A stretch of DNA of 64,000 bases, taken from NCBI RefSeq assembly GCF_001767295.1, contig NZ_CP014944.1, positions 806,001 to 870,000 of the forward strand, given 5' to 3'. The position numbers were made by a program, and so were the translations under genes. Every line of letters begins with the position of its first letter. The first letter of the stretch is position 1. The DNA is from Colwellia sp. PAMC 20917 (GTDB lineage Bacteria > Pseudomonadota > Gammaproteobacteria > Enterobacterales > Alteromonadaceae). Shown here one piece after another: positions 24,543 through 34,999 of the stretch. The notes beneath the pieces were generated by a model, which saw only the letters and a program-made list of their open reading frames with translations, made no database searches and was not told where the DNA came from.

Positions 24543-25571
24543 ATGCTGATATTTACTCTACGCCGCCTAAACTTATTCATTTTCACCATGTTTCTACTGA
24601 CTTTACTGTCTTTTAGTTTGAGCTTTTTATTTCCTGGTGAGCAGTTAATCAATATTTCTGGGCAAATCAATGCGACACCTAAGCAGTTGATCGTTTTAGC
24701 TGAGCAGTATCAAACAAATAATAATATTGCTCAGCAATACTTTGCGTATGTAAGTCATCTTTTCCAGGGAGACTTAGGTATTTCAATGGCCAGCCAATTG
24801 TCTATAAGTAACGAGATCATGCGCTTCTTACCAGCGACAATTGAACTGACCTTAGTGGCACTTTTTATTGCTATGGTCTTTGGCATTCCTATTGGCTTTA
24901 TTGCCGCTATTAAACACCGTAAAGCTACCGACAATATTATTTTAACTATTTCTATGCTGGGTTATTCAATTCCTGTTTTTTGGTTAGGCTTATTAGCGAT
25001 TCTTATTTTTTCTATCCAATTAGGTTGGTTGCCATCAGCAGGACAGCTTAGCTTAGTGTTTGAAATAGAACATGTTACTGGCATACAGTTTATAGATATT
25101 TTATTAAGTGACAGTCCTTATAAATGGCAAGCTTTTCAAGATGCCAGCGCACATATATTTCTACCGGCGTGTGTTATCGCCCTTGCGCCTGCGACCATTT
25201 TTGTGCGCTTAGCTCGCACAGCAATGATGGATGTGCTCGACAGCCAATACATACGGGCGGCTAAAGCAAAAGGGCTAAGCTTTAAACAAATTATTTATCA
25301 TCACGCGATACGAAATGCTATGGTGCACGTTATTCGTGATGTTGGCTTACAGTTTGCTAACTTAGTAACTATTGCCATGGTGACTGAAGTTATCTTTAGC
25401 TGGCCAGGCATCGGCCGATGGTTAATAGAAAGTATATTTCAGCGTGACCACACATCAATTCAAGGTGGGCTTTTAGCGCTTTCTAGTTTTATTTTTATTG
25501 TGCATATTGTCATCGATTTTATCTATGCAGCACTTAATCCTTTAGCAAGAGAGAGTCGAAATGGCGCGTGA
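24543..25571 (+). CDS. sapB: Sap ABC transporter permease SapB
   Basis: The protein has 342 residues and six membrane helices of the DppB/OppB type. The EAA loop region reads YIRAAKAKGLSFKQIIYHHA, which contacts the ATPase. An extra stretch between helices (about 175-205) matches the SapB pattern. The start follows the sapA stop within two bases, and the end overlaps sapC by 11 bases. Confidence 0.92.
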   Translation: MLIFTLRRLNLFIFTMFLLTLLSFSLSFLFPGEQLINISGQINATPKQLIVLAEQYQTNNNIAQQYFAYVSHLFQGDLGISMASQLSISNEIMRFLPATIELTLVALFIAMVFGIPIGFIAAIKHRKATDNIILTISMLGYSIPVFWLGLLAILIFSIQLGWLPSAGQLSLVFEIEHVTGIQFIDILLSDSPYKWQAFQDASAHIFLPACVIALAPATIFVRLARTAMMDVLDSQYIRAAKAKGLSFKQIIYHHAIRNAMVHVIRDVGLQFANLVTIAMVTEVIFSWPGIGRWLIESIFQRDHTSIQGGLLALSSFIFIVHIVIDFIYAALNPLARESRNGA

Positions 25572-26454
25572 TAAAATATACTTAGAGGAAGAGTTTCCTT
25601 CACCGTTACTGCAACTTTGGCATAATTTCAAAGTAAAACCTGTAGTGATGATAGGTTTTAGCTGTTTTATTTTCTTAACAATTCTCGCTTTATTTGCACC
25701 TTTTATTACCCCTTATACTCCCGTTGAAAATCACTTAGATTTTTTATTACTGCCACCAGCATGGCACGAAGATGGTAATGTCAGCTTTTTATTAGGCACC
25801 GATAATTTGGGTCGTGACATGTTGTCTCGCTTAATGCACGGCACGTCACTAACTTTTGGCTTAAGTTTTGTTGTGGTGCTTATTTCGTTAGGTATTGGTG
25901 GTGTTATTGGCTCGGTATCGGCTTTAACATCAGGAATAAAATCAAGCTTTCTTAACCATTTTCTTGATGTAATTTTATCTATTCCTTCTTTGTTACTGGC
26001 CATTGTTATTGTTGCTATCTTGGGGCCAGGGTTGAGTAATACCTTATGGGCGATTATCATCGTGCTCATTCCACAGTTTGTCCATATAACCCGTAATGTC
26101 GTTACTCAAGAGTTCAGAAAAGACTATGTACTGGCTTCACGATTAGACGGCGCAAGTTCATTTAGAATTTTATATCACTCTGTTTTCCCCAATATTCTAG
26201 AGAAATTAATTAGCCAAGCAACGTTAGCCCAGTCTGCTGCAATACTCGATATTGCTGCATTAGGCTTTCTTGGATTAGGCGCACAAATTCCCATGGCAGA
26301 GTGGGGTGCGATGCTAAAAAACGGTATCGATTTATTCTATATTGCCCCGTGGACGGTTTATCTGCCTGGTTTGGCGATTCTTTTTGCCGTGGTGGCAACC
26401 AATTTAGTTGGTGAAGGCATGAGACACGCCCTTAAAATCAGTAAGGAAGCTTAA
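25561..26454 (+). CDS. sapC: Sap ABC transporter permease SapC
   Basis: The protein has 297 residues of DppC/OppC type with an N-terminal OppC_N helix (VMIGFSCFIFLTILALFAPF) and five further helices. GTDNLGRDMLSRLMHGT is the typical DppC signature and YVLASRLDGASSFRILYHS the EAA loop. Its last base overlaps the sapD start (ATGA-type junction), in keeping with a coupled operon. Confidence 0.92.
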   Translation: MARDKIYLEEEFPSPLLQLWHNFKVKPVVMIGFSCFIFLTILALFAPFITPYTPVENHLDFLLLPPAWHEDGNVSFLLGTDNLGRDMLSRLMHGTSLTFGLSFVVVLISLGIGGVIGSVSALTSGIKSSFLNHFLDVILSIPSLLLAIVIVAILGPGLSNTLWAIIIVLIPQFVHITRNVVTQEFRKDYVLASRLDGASSFRILYHSVFPNILEKLISQATLAQSAAILDIAALGFLGLGAQIPMAEWGAMLKNGIDLFYIAPWTVYLPGLAILFAVVATNLVGEGMRHALKISKEA

Positions 26455-27443
26455 TGAACCTTCTCGATATCAGAAATTTGTCTATTGTGCTGAAATCAGC
26501 GACTAACCCTATTTTAGCGGTTGATCGCGTCAGTTTAACCATGAAAGAGGGTGAAGTTCGTGGTTTAGTTGGAGAGTCTGGCTCAGGAAAATCTTTATTG
26601 GCTCAAGCTATTATCGGCGTACTTGATGAAAAATGGCATGTCGACGCCGATAGGTTTCACTGGCGAGGAAAAGATTTAATGCGTTTATCTGTTGATGAAC
26701 GCAAAGCCATTATTTCAAAAGATGTCGCGATGATATTTCAAGAGCCGATGGCGTGCTTAGACCCAACAATGACAATAGGGATGCAACTTACCGAGGCGGT
26801 TGATGGTGAACAATTAACGGGCTATTTTTGGCAAAAAAATCAACAACGTAAAGAAACCGCGATTAGTCTCTTACATAAAGTCGGTATTAAGCAACATAAA
26901 ATTTGTTTAAAAAAATATCCTCATCAGCTTAATGAAGCGTTATGTCAGCGAGTCATGATCGCCATGGCACTCGCCAAACGCCCTATTCTCCTCATTGCGG
27001 ATGAACCAACCGCGGCAATGGAGAGTACTAATCAAGGCCAAATTTTTCGCCTATTAGCGAGTTTAAATCAATTAAAAAACATGTCGATATTATTGATAAG
27101 TCATGACCTTGAGAATGTCACACATTGGACAAATACCATTACGGTGATGTACAGCGGACAATTTGTTGAAGCGGGTACCACCAAGCACATATTTGAACAA
27201 CCGTTTCATCCCTACACTCGAGCACTGGTTGATAGTAGCCCAAAATCAAATAGTGGCTTGCCAGCAAAATCACGGTTGATGGCGCTACCCGGCAGTATTC
27301 CTATTTTACAACATTTACCTATAGGTTGCCGATTAGGCCCAAGATGCCCTAGAGCTCAACAGGCCTGTGTTATAGCACCTAAGGTAACAAACTATCATGG
27401 CCATCAATTTAGCTGCCACTTCTCGCTAAAGGGAAGTTATTAA
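26454..27443 (+). CDS. sapD: Sap ABC transporter ATPase SapD
   Basis: The protein has 329 residues. Walker A is VGESGSGKS and Walker B LLIADEPTAAME. The signature motif is degenerate (LNEALCQR in place of LSGGQQQR), a known trait of SapD. The C-terminal oligopeptide-ABC extension carries the Cys-rich segment GCRLGPRCPRAQQAC, which may hold an iron-sulfur or metal site. It pairs with SapF. Confidence 0.92.
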   Translation: MNLLDIRNLSIVLKSATNPILAVDRVSLTMKEGEVRGLVGESGSGKSLLAQAIIGVLDEKWHVDADRFHWRGKDLMRLSVDERKAIISKDVAMIFQEPMACLDPTMTIGMQLTEAVDGEQLTGYFWQKNQQRKETAISLLHKVGIKQHKICLKKYPHQLNEALCQRVMIAMALAKRPILLIADEPTAAMESTNQGQIFRLLASLNQLKNMSILLISHDLENVTHWTNTITVMYSGQFVEAGTTKHIFEQPFHPYTRALVDSSPKSNSGLPAKSRLMALPGSIPILQHLPIGCRLGPRCPRAQQACVIAPKVTNYHGHQFSCHFSLKGSY

Positions 27444-27444
27444 T

Positions 27445-28227
27445 ATGACAATATTATTACAGGTTAATAATTTAAGTAAGTCGTTTAGAATAGGCCGAAA
27501 ATGGTTTAATCAAAAATATTTTACCGCACTCGAACCTATTTCATTTGAGGTACAAGCTCACCATACCTTAGCTATTGTTGGAGAAACCGGATCGGGTAAA
27601 TCAACCTTAGCAAAATTATTGGTTGGTGCGGAACTGCCTTCAACAGGTAGCATAAAACTTAATGGCCAAACATTACAACCTGGAGACTTTAAGCAAAGAT
27701 GCCAGCATGTACGGATGATATTTCAAGACTCTGGGACAACATTGAACCCAAGCTTAACCATTGGGCAATTGCTGAATGAACCTTTATTGATCAATACCAA
27801 ATTAAATGAAGAAGACCGCCATTGTCTAATTCGAGAAACATTACAAAAAGTAGGCTTGCTCGCTGAACATATGAATTTTTATCCGCACATGTTCTCTGGT
27901 GGTCAGAAACAACGCATATCATTAGCTCGGGCGATAATATTACAACCGCAGGTGATTATATTAGATGAAGCCTTAGCTTCTCTCGACCCTTCATTACGCT
28001 CGCAAATGATTAACTTGTTGCTCGATTTACAAGAACAGATGGGACTCGCTTATATCTTAATTTCTCATAACTTAGGTATTGTTAGGCATTTTAGCGATAA
28101 GATAATGGTTTTAAGCAAAGGACAAGTCGTAGAGATGGGCGATACAGCAAAAATTCTCAGTCGACCAAAACATCAATATACCAAAAAACTTATTCTCAAC
28201 CAAAGATTCCAACTGTTACACCGCTAA
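27445..28227 (+). CDS. sapF: Sap ABC transporter ATPase SapF
   Basis: The protein has 260 residues. Walker A is VGETGSGKSTLAK, the signature FSGGQKQRISLARAI is canonical, Walker B is VIILDEALASLDP, and the switch His lies in ISHNLG. It is the catalytically complete partner of SapD. It ends the operon; a convergent hairpin follows. Confidence 0.92.
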   Translation: MTILLQVNNLSKSFRIGRKWFNQKYFTALEPISFEVQAHHTLAIVGETGSGKSTLAKLLVGAELPSTGSIKLNGQTLQPGDFKQRCQHVRMIFQDSGTTLNPSLTIGQLLNEPLLINTKLNEEDRHCLIRETLQKVGLLAEHMNFYPHMFSGGQKQRISLARAIILQPQVIILDEALASLDPSLRSQMINLLLDLQEQMGLAYILISHNLGIVRHFSDKIMVLSKGQVVEMGDTAKILSRPKHQYTKKLILNQRFQLLHR

Positions 28228-28250
28228 CAACTCGCCTAATGGTTAGATCA

Positions 28251-28276
28251 ATAAAGCCAGCAAGTGCTGGCTTTAT
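28251..28276. terminator. Bidirectional terminator between sapF and efpL
   Basis: Perfect stem ATAAAGCCAGC-AAGT-GCTGGCTTTAT. It can serve both convergent genes. Confidence 0.75.
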
Positions 28277-28303
28277 AAGAGTGGAGATAAAGTAAACGAG
28301 ACT

Positions 28304-28876
28304 TTATTTCTCAGCGCGTCCCATAAATTTACGTTCTTCGGTATTCACTTTGATTTTATCACCAATTGAAATATGTTCTGGCACCTGAACGGTTAAGCCC
28401 GTAGATAAAATTGCCGGCTTAGTGCGAGCTGTTGCTGAGCCACCTTTAATTGATGGGTCTGTTTCAGTTATAACCAGTTCAACACTCGGGGGTAAATCAA
28501 TACCAACCGCAGCACCATCAACAATAATAATTGATAAACCTAAGGTATCTTCACAAATAAATAGAGCTTCTTCAGCAATACTTTCTTTGTTAAGGTTGTA
28601 TGGCGTGTAATCTTCATTGTCCATAAAGACATATTCATCACCATCGATGTATGAAAACATCGCGGGACGTCGGCTTAAGTCAGCAAAGTTCAGCATATCC
28701 GAGTCTTTAAACGTCTCATCAATCTTACCGCCAGTGACAACATCGTACATACGCATACGGTATAAACTACCACCGGCACGACCTTGAGGAACTGAACGCT
28801 CTATATCTCTTACAATAAATACTTTTCCGTTATGCTCTACCGCAGCATTTTTCTTTATATCACTGGCCTTTGGCAT
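28304..28876 (-). CDS. yeiP: Elongation factor P-like protein EfpL (YeiP)
   Basis: The protein has 190 residues with the three beta-barrel domains of EF-P. The loop that reaches the peptidyl-transferase centre reads SVPQGRAGG, with arginine instead of the lysine modified in EF-P, which places it in the EfpL/YeiP branch. EfpL helps ribosomes pass difficult proline-containing motifs. The gene stands alone, converging on sapF. Confidence 0.92.
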   Translation of the reverse strand: MPKASDIKKNAAVEHNGKVFIVRDIERSVPQGRAGGSLYRMRMYDVVTGGKIDETFKDSDMLNFADLSRRPAMFSYIDGDEYVFMDNEDYTPYNLNKESIAEEALFICEDTLGLSIIIVDGAAVGIDLPPSVELVITETDPSIKGGSATARTKPAILSTGLTVQVPEHISIGDKIKVNTEERKFMGRAEK

Positions 28877-28971
28877 GGATAATAATTCCTAAAATTAAAT
28901 GTCAGAGAAAAATAGCACGAACTTAACATGATGAAAATGTTTTAGTGTGCAAATTTTTCGGTTTTATCAGG

Positions 28972-29892
28972 TTATTCACTTTTTAAAATATAATCTAAAC
29001 CACCCGTTATAGCAGCCACTTGCGCAAGAATGCAATTTTCATCATCAACTTTTGGGCTGTCAGGGTAAACTTCGGTGGTGGTTAAGAATTTAGCATTGGT
29101 TAAGCCCATACATAATCCTAGCTCTCGCGCAGCATAATTAATAACGCCAGGCTGTTCAAGGGGTACACCGATCAATTTACCGCTTTTGTCAGCGGGCGCT
29201 ATATGGGTAACTTCTTCAACGGCATCAATAATCGCTTTTTGAAAGTCAGCGACCGGCTTTACGCTATCGGCGACTAAATAAAAGCCATCAGGGATTTGCC
29301 ATTCTTTTTCTTCTATCGCATCTCGAGCACAAAGTGCTGGCCGAAATGTGGAATTATCAGTGTCAGTCGTTTCGTGTAAATCAATATGCACAAAAATATC
29401 ACGGTTGAGCTCGGCAACATACTTCATTATCGCTGCTGATTCTTGCGCTGGGCTGTTTTGATAAAAAGAACGATTAGGGTCTATCGCTTTGCAATTCCAA
29501 CGGTTAACCGTTTCATAACCCCAAGGGCTGATACAAGGTGCAACGACAATATTAAAGTGTTTCGCATATTTGCTTGCTTGTGTTTGGGCAAAGCGTAATG
29601 CCCCCTGCACACCACTGGTTTCATAGCCATGAACACCACCAGTCACTAAAACTGTTTTTTTATTGTCTTGCCAGTTTTTTGTTTTAATCACATACAAAGG
29701 ATAACGACTTTCATCAAGCGATAATGCGCCATACTGAAGAACATCAAAATCTTCTTTTAATGCGCTTATCTTTTCAACGACTTCATCTTGATATGAACGG
29801 GTTACCGTTTGTGCTTTAAACCACTGAACATTTTCTTTTTCAGTCCATTTTTTGCCCGGCGTTCCAATCGGATAGTTTTCTTCTTGATTCAT
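28972..29892 (-). CDS. M14-family metallocarboxypeptidase
   Basis: About 306 residues from the ATG at 29892; the frame extends to a GTG at 29940 but with no good start signals. The zinc-binding motif HGYE (in GGVHGYETSG) and the later His (HIDLHETTD) are in the M14 arrangement, as is a C-terminal catalytic Glu region. No signal peptide is seen, so it is probably cytoplasmic. Substrate is unknown; it may trim peptides or amidated amino acids. It lies between efpL and the GH3 gene, with no clear role in glucan use. Confidence 0.75.
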   Translation of the reverse strand: MNQEENYPIGTPGKKWTEKENVQWFKAQTVTRSYQDEVVEKISALKEDFDVLQYGALSLDESRYPLYVIKTKNWQDNKKTVLVTGGVHGYETSGVQGALRFAQTQASKYAKHFNIVVAPCISPWGYETVNRWNCKAIDPNRSFYQNSPAQESAAIMKYVAELNRDIFVHIDLHETTDTDNSTFRPALCARDAIEEKEWQIPDGFYLVADSVKPVADFQKAIIDAVEEVTHIAPADKSGKLIGVPLEQPGVINYAARELGLCMGLTNAKFLTTTEVYPDSPKVDDENCILAQVAAITGGLDYILKSE

Positions 29893-29956
29893 TTGATTTT
29901 CTTTTGATATTGTAAATATTATCAGCAAGTTTACACGCACATAGCGACAACCGTAA

Positions 29957-30240
29957 GGTCATTATCAATAAATACGCTGATTCGACCAGAAAAAAGGATA
30001 AAGCTCAATAATCAGCCTTATCCTTATATTTTAATTTAAATAGACTACTACAGACAGTTCAATGGCGCGCTAGTCGCTTTGCTTGGCACTAATCGAATAT
30101 GGTCATTATCAATAAATACGCTAATTCGACCAGAAAAAAGGATAAAGCTCAACAATCAGCCTTATCCTATAAGCTAAATAGACTACTGCGGGCAGTTCAA
30201 TGGCGCGCTAGTCGCTTTACTTGGCACTAATCGAATATGG
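29957..30240 (-). repeat. Tandem duplication of the GH3 gene 3' end and its terminator
   Basis: The segment starting GGTCATTATCAATAAATACG at 29957 is repeated from 30101 (period 144, with a 4-base length difference). Each unit contains the hairpin AAGGATAAAGC...GCCTTATCC and a copy of the end of the GH3 coding sequence (the functional one in the right unit, a pseudo-copy in the left). Confidence 0.8.
29994..30024 (-). terminator. Terminator (left copy) after the GH3 gene
   Basis: AAGGATAAAGC pairs with GC(C)TTATCCTT and is followed by T-rich sequence. A second copy of the hairpin lies at about 30138-30168. Confidence 0.6.
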
Positions 30241-32774
30241 TTAACAGATAAATTAACCGCGCCCGGGGTACGCAATTCAAAAGGCACAGCAACTTTACTC
30301 AACTGTAGACCTTTCCCAGCAAAGCAATGTAAGCTAATAGCAATATCTTGCCACTCACCTTGCTTAGATGCCGCTAATTGCGCTTGAATATTATAACTTG
30401 CCTGACAATTTGCGCTATCGCCAAGCGTTTCACAATTCATGGTGATGTAAACAGGCGCGTTAATATCACTGTCTCTTTTAACTGAAAATGTTAAGGCTGC
30501 ATTTTTTTCAAGTTCACTAGTAAGATCTTCTCTAAAACCGTTGCTGTTGATAAATTTAACTCCCGCGCTCGCTGCGCCAGTGGTCTTAAGTCGAAAAGAA
30601 TCTTCTTGTATCTCTTTATCAACCGTTCGATAAGAAATTCCTTTAAGTGATTCACTACTCGACTCTATTTCAATGTTTTGTTGTTGAGAAAACAATAACA
30701 TTTTCCAAGGCGCTATCGCCTTACCTAAGAAAATATCGGTAATTAAATGCGTATTAAGCGCCACATTAGATTGCTCAGACAAGTCAGCTAATAAAGTGTC
30801 ATCTTGGTAGGTTAAACCATAGCCATATGAAAATAATGGTTGGTAGTCTTCGTCAAAACGATTGACAATTTGTGTCGGTAATTTAGGCCAAGAGAAAGAC
30901 AATTTACCGGTAAAGTCGTGTTGGATATTATTAGCTGGGTTTTTCAATAAAATATCTGCGATTGCCTTACCCTCAGAGCCCGGTAGCCATGCAGCGACAA
31001 AAGCATCGCTAGCATTGAGTTCAGCATTGACCCACATGGGTCGACCACTAATAAAAACAGCAACAACAGGTATTCCCTTTGCTTTAAGTGATGTAAGTAA
31101 CGCTAAATCTTTTTTATGACCGCGCTGATATTCAAGGTTATCAATATCACCATGCCCTTCAGCATAAGGTTCTTCACCAAAAACGACAATCGCTACATCG
31201 GGTTTGTTTGTGTAGCTGCCATCAACACTCAAAGTGACTTGACCACCTGCAGCACTGACTTGTTGTTCAATCCCAGAATAAATAGAAGAGCCACCGATAA
31301 AGTCTGAATTTTTATTACCGGTTCCTTGCCAAGTAATACTCCAGCCCCCTGACTGTTTACCGATATTATCAGCAGCATCGCCCGCTACTAAGATATGTTG
31401 CTTAGGTGATAAGGGTAAGAGCTGCCCGTTGTTTTTTAACAGCACTAAGGATTCGCGAACTGCCTGACGAGCAACTTCGCGGTGCGACTCACCGCCAATT
31501 AAGGCGATATTTCCTGATAAAACACGCTTGGCAGGACTGGGTTTTTCAAAAAGCCCGGCGCGGACCTTTACCCGTAAAATACGCGTTACGGCATCATCAA
31601 TACGTGACTGCAGAATATCGCCTTGCTTTACTTGTGCAATTATATTGTCATAGAGTGGTCGCCACGCTTCTGTTGGCACCATAAAAATATCTAAGCCAGC
31701 ATTAACCGCCTGAGCGCAATTTTCTTTGATACAGCCTTTAACTTGTCCGTGACCATTCCAATCACCGACAACAAAGCCGTCAAAACCCATTCTATTTTTC
31801 AAGACATCTGTTAGCAAATATTTATGACCATGGACTTTATCTCCATGCCAACTATTAAATGAAGCCATTACCGACTGAGCACCCGCCGTTAAACCGCCAA
31901 CATAGCCTTGGGCATGCACAGTAAAGAGCTCTTGCTCGCTCGCTATGTTTTCGCCTTGATCATCGCCACCTTGCGTACCGCCATCACCGATAAAATGTTT
32001 AATGGTACTGATCACGCGTTTATCACCTAAAAAATCTTTATTCGCATGACCTTGTAAACCTTTAACGACTGACGCTGCGTATAAGCGAACAATCTCGGGA
32101 TCTTCTGAGTAGCCTTCATAGGTTCTTCCCCAACGATCATCTCTAACCACGGCAACGGTTGGAGCAAACACCCAATCAATACCGGTAACCATGACTTCTG
32201 TCGCGGTTATTTCTGCTATTTTCTCAATAAGTGTCGGATTATTTGCTGCGCCCAAGCCAATATTATGAGGAAAAAGTGTCGCCCCGATAACATTATTATG
32301 ACCGTGCACAGCATCAGTGCCCCACATCGTTGGAATTGTTGAACCATCGAGTGAATCATCAACAGATGCTTGATACATTTTCTCAGCCAATAAAACCCAA
32401 TCAGCAGGGGTCGAATGCTTATTATTATTGGGGAAACCTCCACCACCATTTAAATAAGAGCCAAAGCCATAAGTACGCATATCCTCAAGGGTAATATCGC
32501 GAATTTCAGGTTGGATCATTTGCGCCACTTTTTGTTGCAAGGTCATCTCAGCCAGTAAGTCAGCCACTCTTTGTTCGACTTGCGTATCTTTTTTAACGTC
32601 ACTTTCAAGTTGAGGCCAAATTTTATCGGCTTTATTGCTATCAATAGCTTGTGTCTCTGGCCCCGTCAACGTCAAATTTTCAGCAGGGCTGCAGCCAAGG
32701 ATTAATAACGAAAGCGTGATAAGAAGCCCATTTTCTTTGTTAAATCTTAAGTATTTCATTGCATTGATATTCAT
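30183..32774 (-). CDS. GH3 beta-glucosidase lipoprotein (exo-beta-glucan glucohydrolase type)
   Basis: The protein has 863 residues. A lipoprotein signal (LITLSLLILGC) at the N-terminus points to membrane anchoring. The GH3 N-terminal barrel has KHFIGDGGTQGGDDQ and the nucleophile motif GFVVGDWNGH; the C-terminal sandwich domain and a further beta domain (about 690-863) follow, as in ExoP-type enzymes. It likely releases glucose from laminari-oligosaccharides in the periplasm. The ATG overlaps the stop of the upstream FHS transporter gene (TAATG), so the pair is one operon. Its 3' end is duplicated downstream. Confidence 0.9.
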   Translation of the reverse strand: MNINAMKYLRFNKENGLLITLSLLILGCSPAENLTLTGPETQAIDSNKADKIWPQLESDVKKDTQVEQRVADLLAEMTLQQKVAQMIQPEIRDITLEDMRTYGFGSYLNGGGGFPNNNKHSTPADWVLLAEKMYQASVDDSLDGSTIPTMWGTDAVHGHNNVIGATLFPHNIGLGAANNPTLIEKIAEITATEVMVTGIDWVFAPTVAVVRDDRWGRTYEGYSEDPEIVRLYAASVVKGLQGHANKDFLGDKRVISTIKHFIGDGGTQGGDDQGENIASEQELFTVHAQGYVGGLTAGAQSVMASFNSWHGDKVHGHKYLLTDVLKNRMGFDGFVVGDWNGHGQVKGCIKENCAQAVNAGLDIFMVPTEAWRPLYDNIIAQVKQGDILQSRIDDAVTRILRVKVRAGLFEKPSPAKRVLSGNIALIGGESHREVARQAVRESLVLLKNNGQLLPLSPKQHILVAGDAADNIGKQSGGWSITWQGTGNKNSDFIGGSSIYSGIEQQVSAAGGQVTLSVDGSYTNKPDVAIVVFGEEPYAEGHGDIDNLEYQRGHKKDLALLTSLKAKGIPVVAVFISGRPMWVNAELNASDAFVAAWLPGSEGKAIADILLKNPANNIQHDFTGKLSFSWPKLPTQIVNRFDEDYQPLFSYGYGLTYQDDTLLADLSEQSNVALNTHLITDIFLGKAIAPWKMLLFSQQQNIEIESSSESLKGISYRTVDKEIQEDSFRLKTTGAASAGVKFINSNGFREDLTSELEKNAALTFSVKRDSDINAPVYITMNCETLGDSANCQASYNIQAQLAASKQGEWQDIAISLHCFAGKGLQLSKVAVPFELRTPGAVNLSVNHIRLVPSKATSAPLNCPQ

Positions 32775-34045
32775 TATGTTTTTGTGACTACCTTGCTACC
32801 GTTCAAACCGTAAAAGACGATATAGATGTAACAAAATAAAGGTAAGATAAAAGCAAACTGCACACTGATACTATCCGCTAACAGGCCCTGTAATACGGGG
32901 ATGATGGCGCCACCGACAATAGCTAAGCAAAGGATACCTGCTCCCTGACTGGTGTGCTTTTTAAGCCCACTTAACGCCAAACTAAAAATAGTTGGAAACA
33001 TAATAGAGTTAAATAACCCGACTAATAAAATGGCCCACATCGCTATACTGCCAGAGCTTAAAATAGTGATGGCAATTAAAATCACTGAACAAAGCGCATT
33101 AAAAGCTAAGGTTTTACCCGCATCAATTTTTTGCATAACTGCAGCGCCAATAAAGCGCCCAACCATAGCTCCACCCCAATAATAAGTAAGGTACTTTGCC
33201 GCTTGAGTTTCTTCTAAACCGGCGATATCAGTTTCACCTAAAAAGCTCACCAAAAAGCTGCCAATTGACACTTCTGCGCCAACATAAACAAAAATACCGA
33301 TAGCACCTAAAACTAGATGGCGATAATGCCATGCCGACCCTTCAATTTTTTCGCCATCAACAACCTCAGCACTTTCAATATGTGGAAGTTTTAAGAAAGC
33401 AAAAATAGCAGCAAGCACTAACAAGGCCGCCATCAGTCCTAAATAAGGCAGTTGTACCGATTCAGCACTGTTTGCTGACATTGAATCAGTCACTTCGTTT
33501 AAAATTAATAACGCGCCAAAATAAGGTGCGATAGTTGTGCCTAAAGAGTTAAACGCTTGGGTCATGGTTAATCGTGACGAAGCGGTTTCTTTTTTACCCA
33601 GTAAGGTCACATAAGGATTTGCAGAAACTTGCAAAACGGTAATGCCACTAGCTAAAACGAATAAAGCCGCCAAAAAAACCGGATAACTATGTAAAGAAGC
33701 GGCGGGATAAAACATTAAACAACCCAAAGCCGCAATCACTAAACCGACCACAATACCTTTTTGATAGCCCATTTTTTCGACAAACCATCCTGCCGGCAGA
33801 GAAACTAAAAAATAAGCGCCAAAAAAGCAAAATTGCACTAGCATAGACTGTGCATAACTTAACGAAAAAATGGCCTTTAAATGGGGGATCAAAATGTCAT
33901 TTAAGCAGGTAATAAATCCCCACATAAAAAACAACGATGTCAGTGAAATTAACGCAAAGCGAGTAGAGTTATCTCCACCAAATCCATTAGATGAATGCGC
34001 TTGTGAGGTTTTGCTTTGATCTAAAGTAAAAGATGTTCCAGCCAT
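32774..34045 (-). CDS. FHS/FucP-type sugar symporter (glucose/galactose)
   Basis: The protein has 423 residues and twelve membrane helices of the major facilitator superfamily. [19 protein letters not shown] and the [21 protein letters not shown]-like region (seen as [16 protein letters not shown]) are typical of FHS/GluP transporters. It would carry glucose released by the coupled GH3 enzyme across the inner membrane. A long N-terminal cytoplasmic tail rich in Ser and Gln precedes the first helix. Confidence 0.88.
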   Translation of the reverse strand: MAGTSFTLDQSKTSQAHSSNGFGGDNSTRFALISLTSLFFMWGFITCLNDILIPHLKAIFSLSYAQSMLVQFCFFGAYFLVSLPAGWFVEKMGYQKGIVVGLVIAALGCLMFYPAASLHSYPVFLAALFVLASGITVLQVSANPYVTLLGKKETASSRLTMTQAFNSLGTTIAPYFGALLILNEVTDSMSANSAESVQLPYLGLMAALLVLAAIFAFLKLPHIESAEVVDGEKIEGSAWHYRHLVLGAIGIFVYVGAEVSIGSFLVSFLGETDIAGLEETQAAKYLTYYWGGAMVGRFIGAAVMQKIDAGKTLAFNALCSVILIAITILSSGSIAMWAILLVGLFNSIMFPTIFSLALSGLKKHTSQGAGILCLAIVGGAIIPVLQGLLADSISVQFAFILPLFCYIYIVFYGLNGSKVVTKT

Positions 34046-34438
34046 GTGGTAAGGTCCTATTGCTTAAAAATAAACACAAAGAATTTAGCTACGTCAGGTA
34101 GCAAGCTTATTCTTTATATCGCTTAAAATTGGTGTTGTTAATAACAAACCTATATCAGGCTTTATTATTGACCTATTTTTATTATAATTTGGCAGTAAAA
34201 CCGCGAGGTCACGGCTTACTGTCACTAATTTATCTTGAGTGATACAACAAATAGTTGCAATTTAAATGAGGTGTAGTGGGTAATCAATGCGTTGAAAGCG
34301 AATTTAAATAACATCGTAAGATGAAGTAACCCAATAGCAGACAAAATTAAATCGCTAAAGGGTTTAACTCATTACCTCTGAGCTAAGGTAACATGAAATC
34401 AGGGCTTTTCTGGCTGCAAAGTGGCTTTATATTGCAGA
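34046..34438. promoter_or_regulatory. Upstream region of the transporter-GH3 operon
   Basis: No gene is seen in this 393-bp gap. It must hold the promoter of the leftward transporter-GH3 operon. A TATTGACC half-site at 34166-34173 also occurs in the inverted repeat at 37673-37727; no clear palindrome was found here. Confidence 0.35.
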
Positions 34439-34951
34439 TCAAAACAGTGTCTCGGCTTTTATTAATTGACGATTCAAATAATCTCGTTGTTTTTTAATTT
34501 TCAAAGCTTTAGGTTTCACTTTTTGTACTTCTGTAACAATTTTATCGACTGGCCAACCTAGTGCTAATAGTAATAAAGCAATAACAGTCCCCGTTCGACC
34601 TGTGCCGCCTTTACAATGAATAGCCACCACACCTTTATTCTTCAATTCATCGACTATGGTCGTTTTATTTATTGCCCATTGCGCTTCAAAAGCCGTACTC
34701 GGCGCTTCATCATCAATAATTGGCAATTGTAGCCAACTAAGCTGATACTGGCGACAGAGTTCAGGTAAAGAAAGTACCTTGTTACTTGCCATTTCTTCAT
34801 CAAACATTAATGTGATCAGCATTGAAACACCCGCTTGCTTCAACTGCTTAAGTGATTGTTCAAGGCTAACTAATTTAGTGCCAGGACAAGGGGTAAATAT
34901 CAGCTTAGCACCGTTATCCAGCGCAATAACTTCAAAGGGATGTTTATTCAC
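34439..34951 (-). CDS. Dual-specificity-type phosphatase
   Basis: The protein has 170 residues. The active-site loop HCKGGTGRTG is a CX5R motif, and the upstream Asp in PIIDDEAP is a candidate general acid. No signal peptide is seen. Enzymes of this fold remove phosphate from proteins, nucleotides or phospho-sugars; the substrate is unknown. It lies between the GH3 and GH30 units. A regulatory role in the glucan locus is possible but not shown. Confidence 0.85.
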   Translation of the reverse strand: MNKHPFEVIALDNGAKLIFTPCPGTKLVSLEQSLKQLKQAGVSMLITLMFDEEMASNKVLSLPELCRQYQLSWLQLPIIDDEAPSTAFEAQWAINKTTIVDELKNKGVVAIHCKGGTGRTGTVIALLLLALGWPVDKIVTEVQKVKPKALKIKKQRDYLNRQLIKAETLF

Positions 34952-34999
34952 TTAATCTTTACTCTTATTAATTATATGGCTTGTTAAAACGATTAAAAA

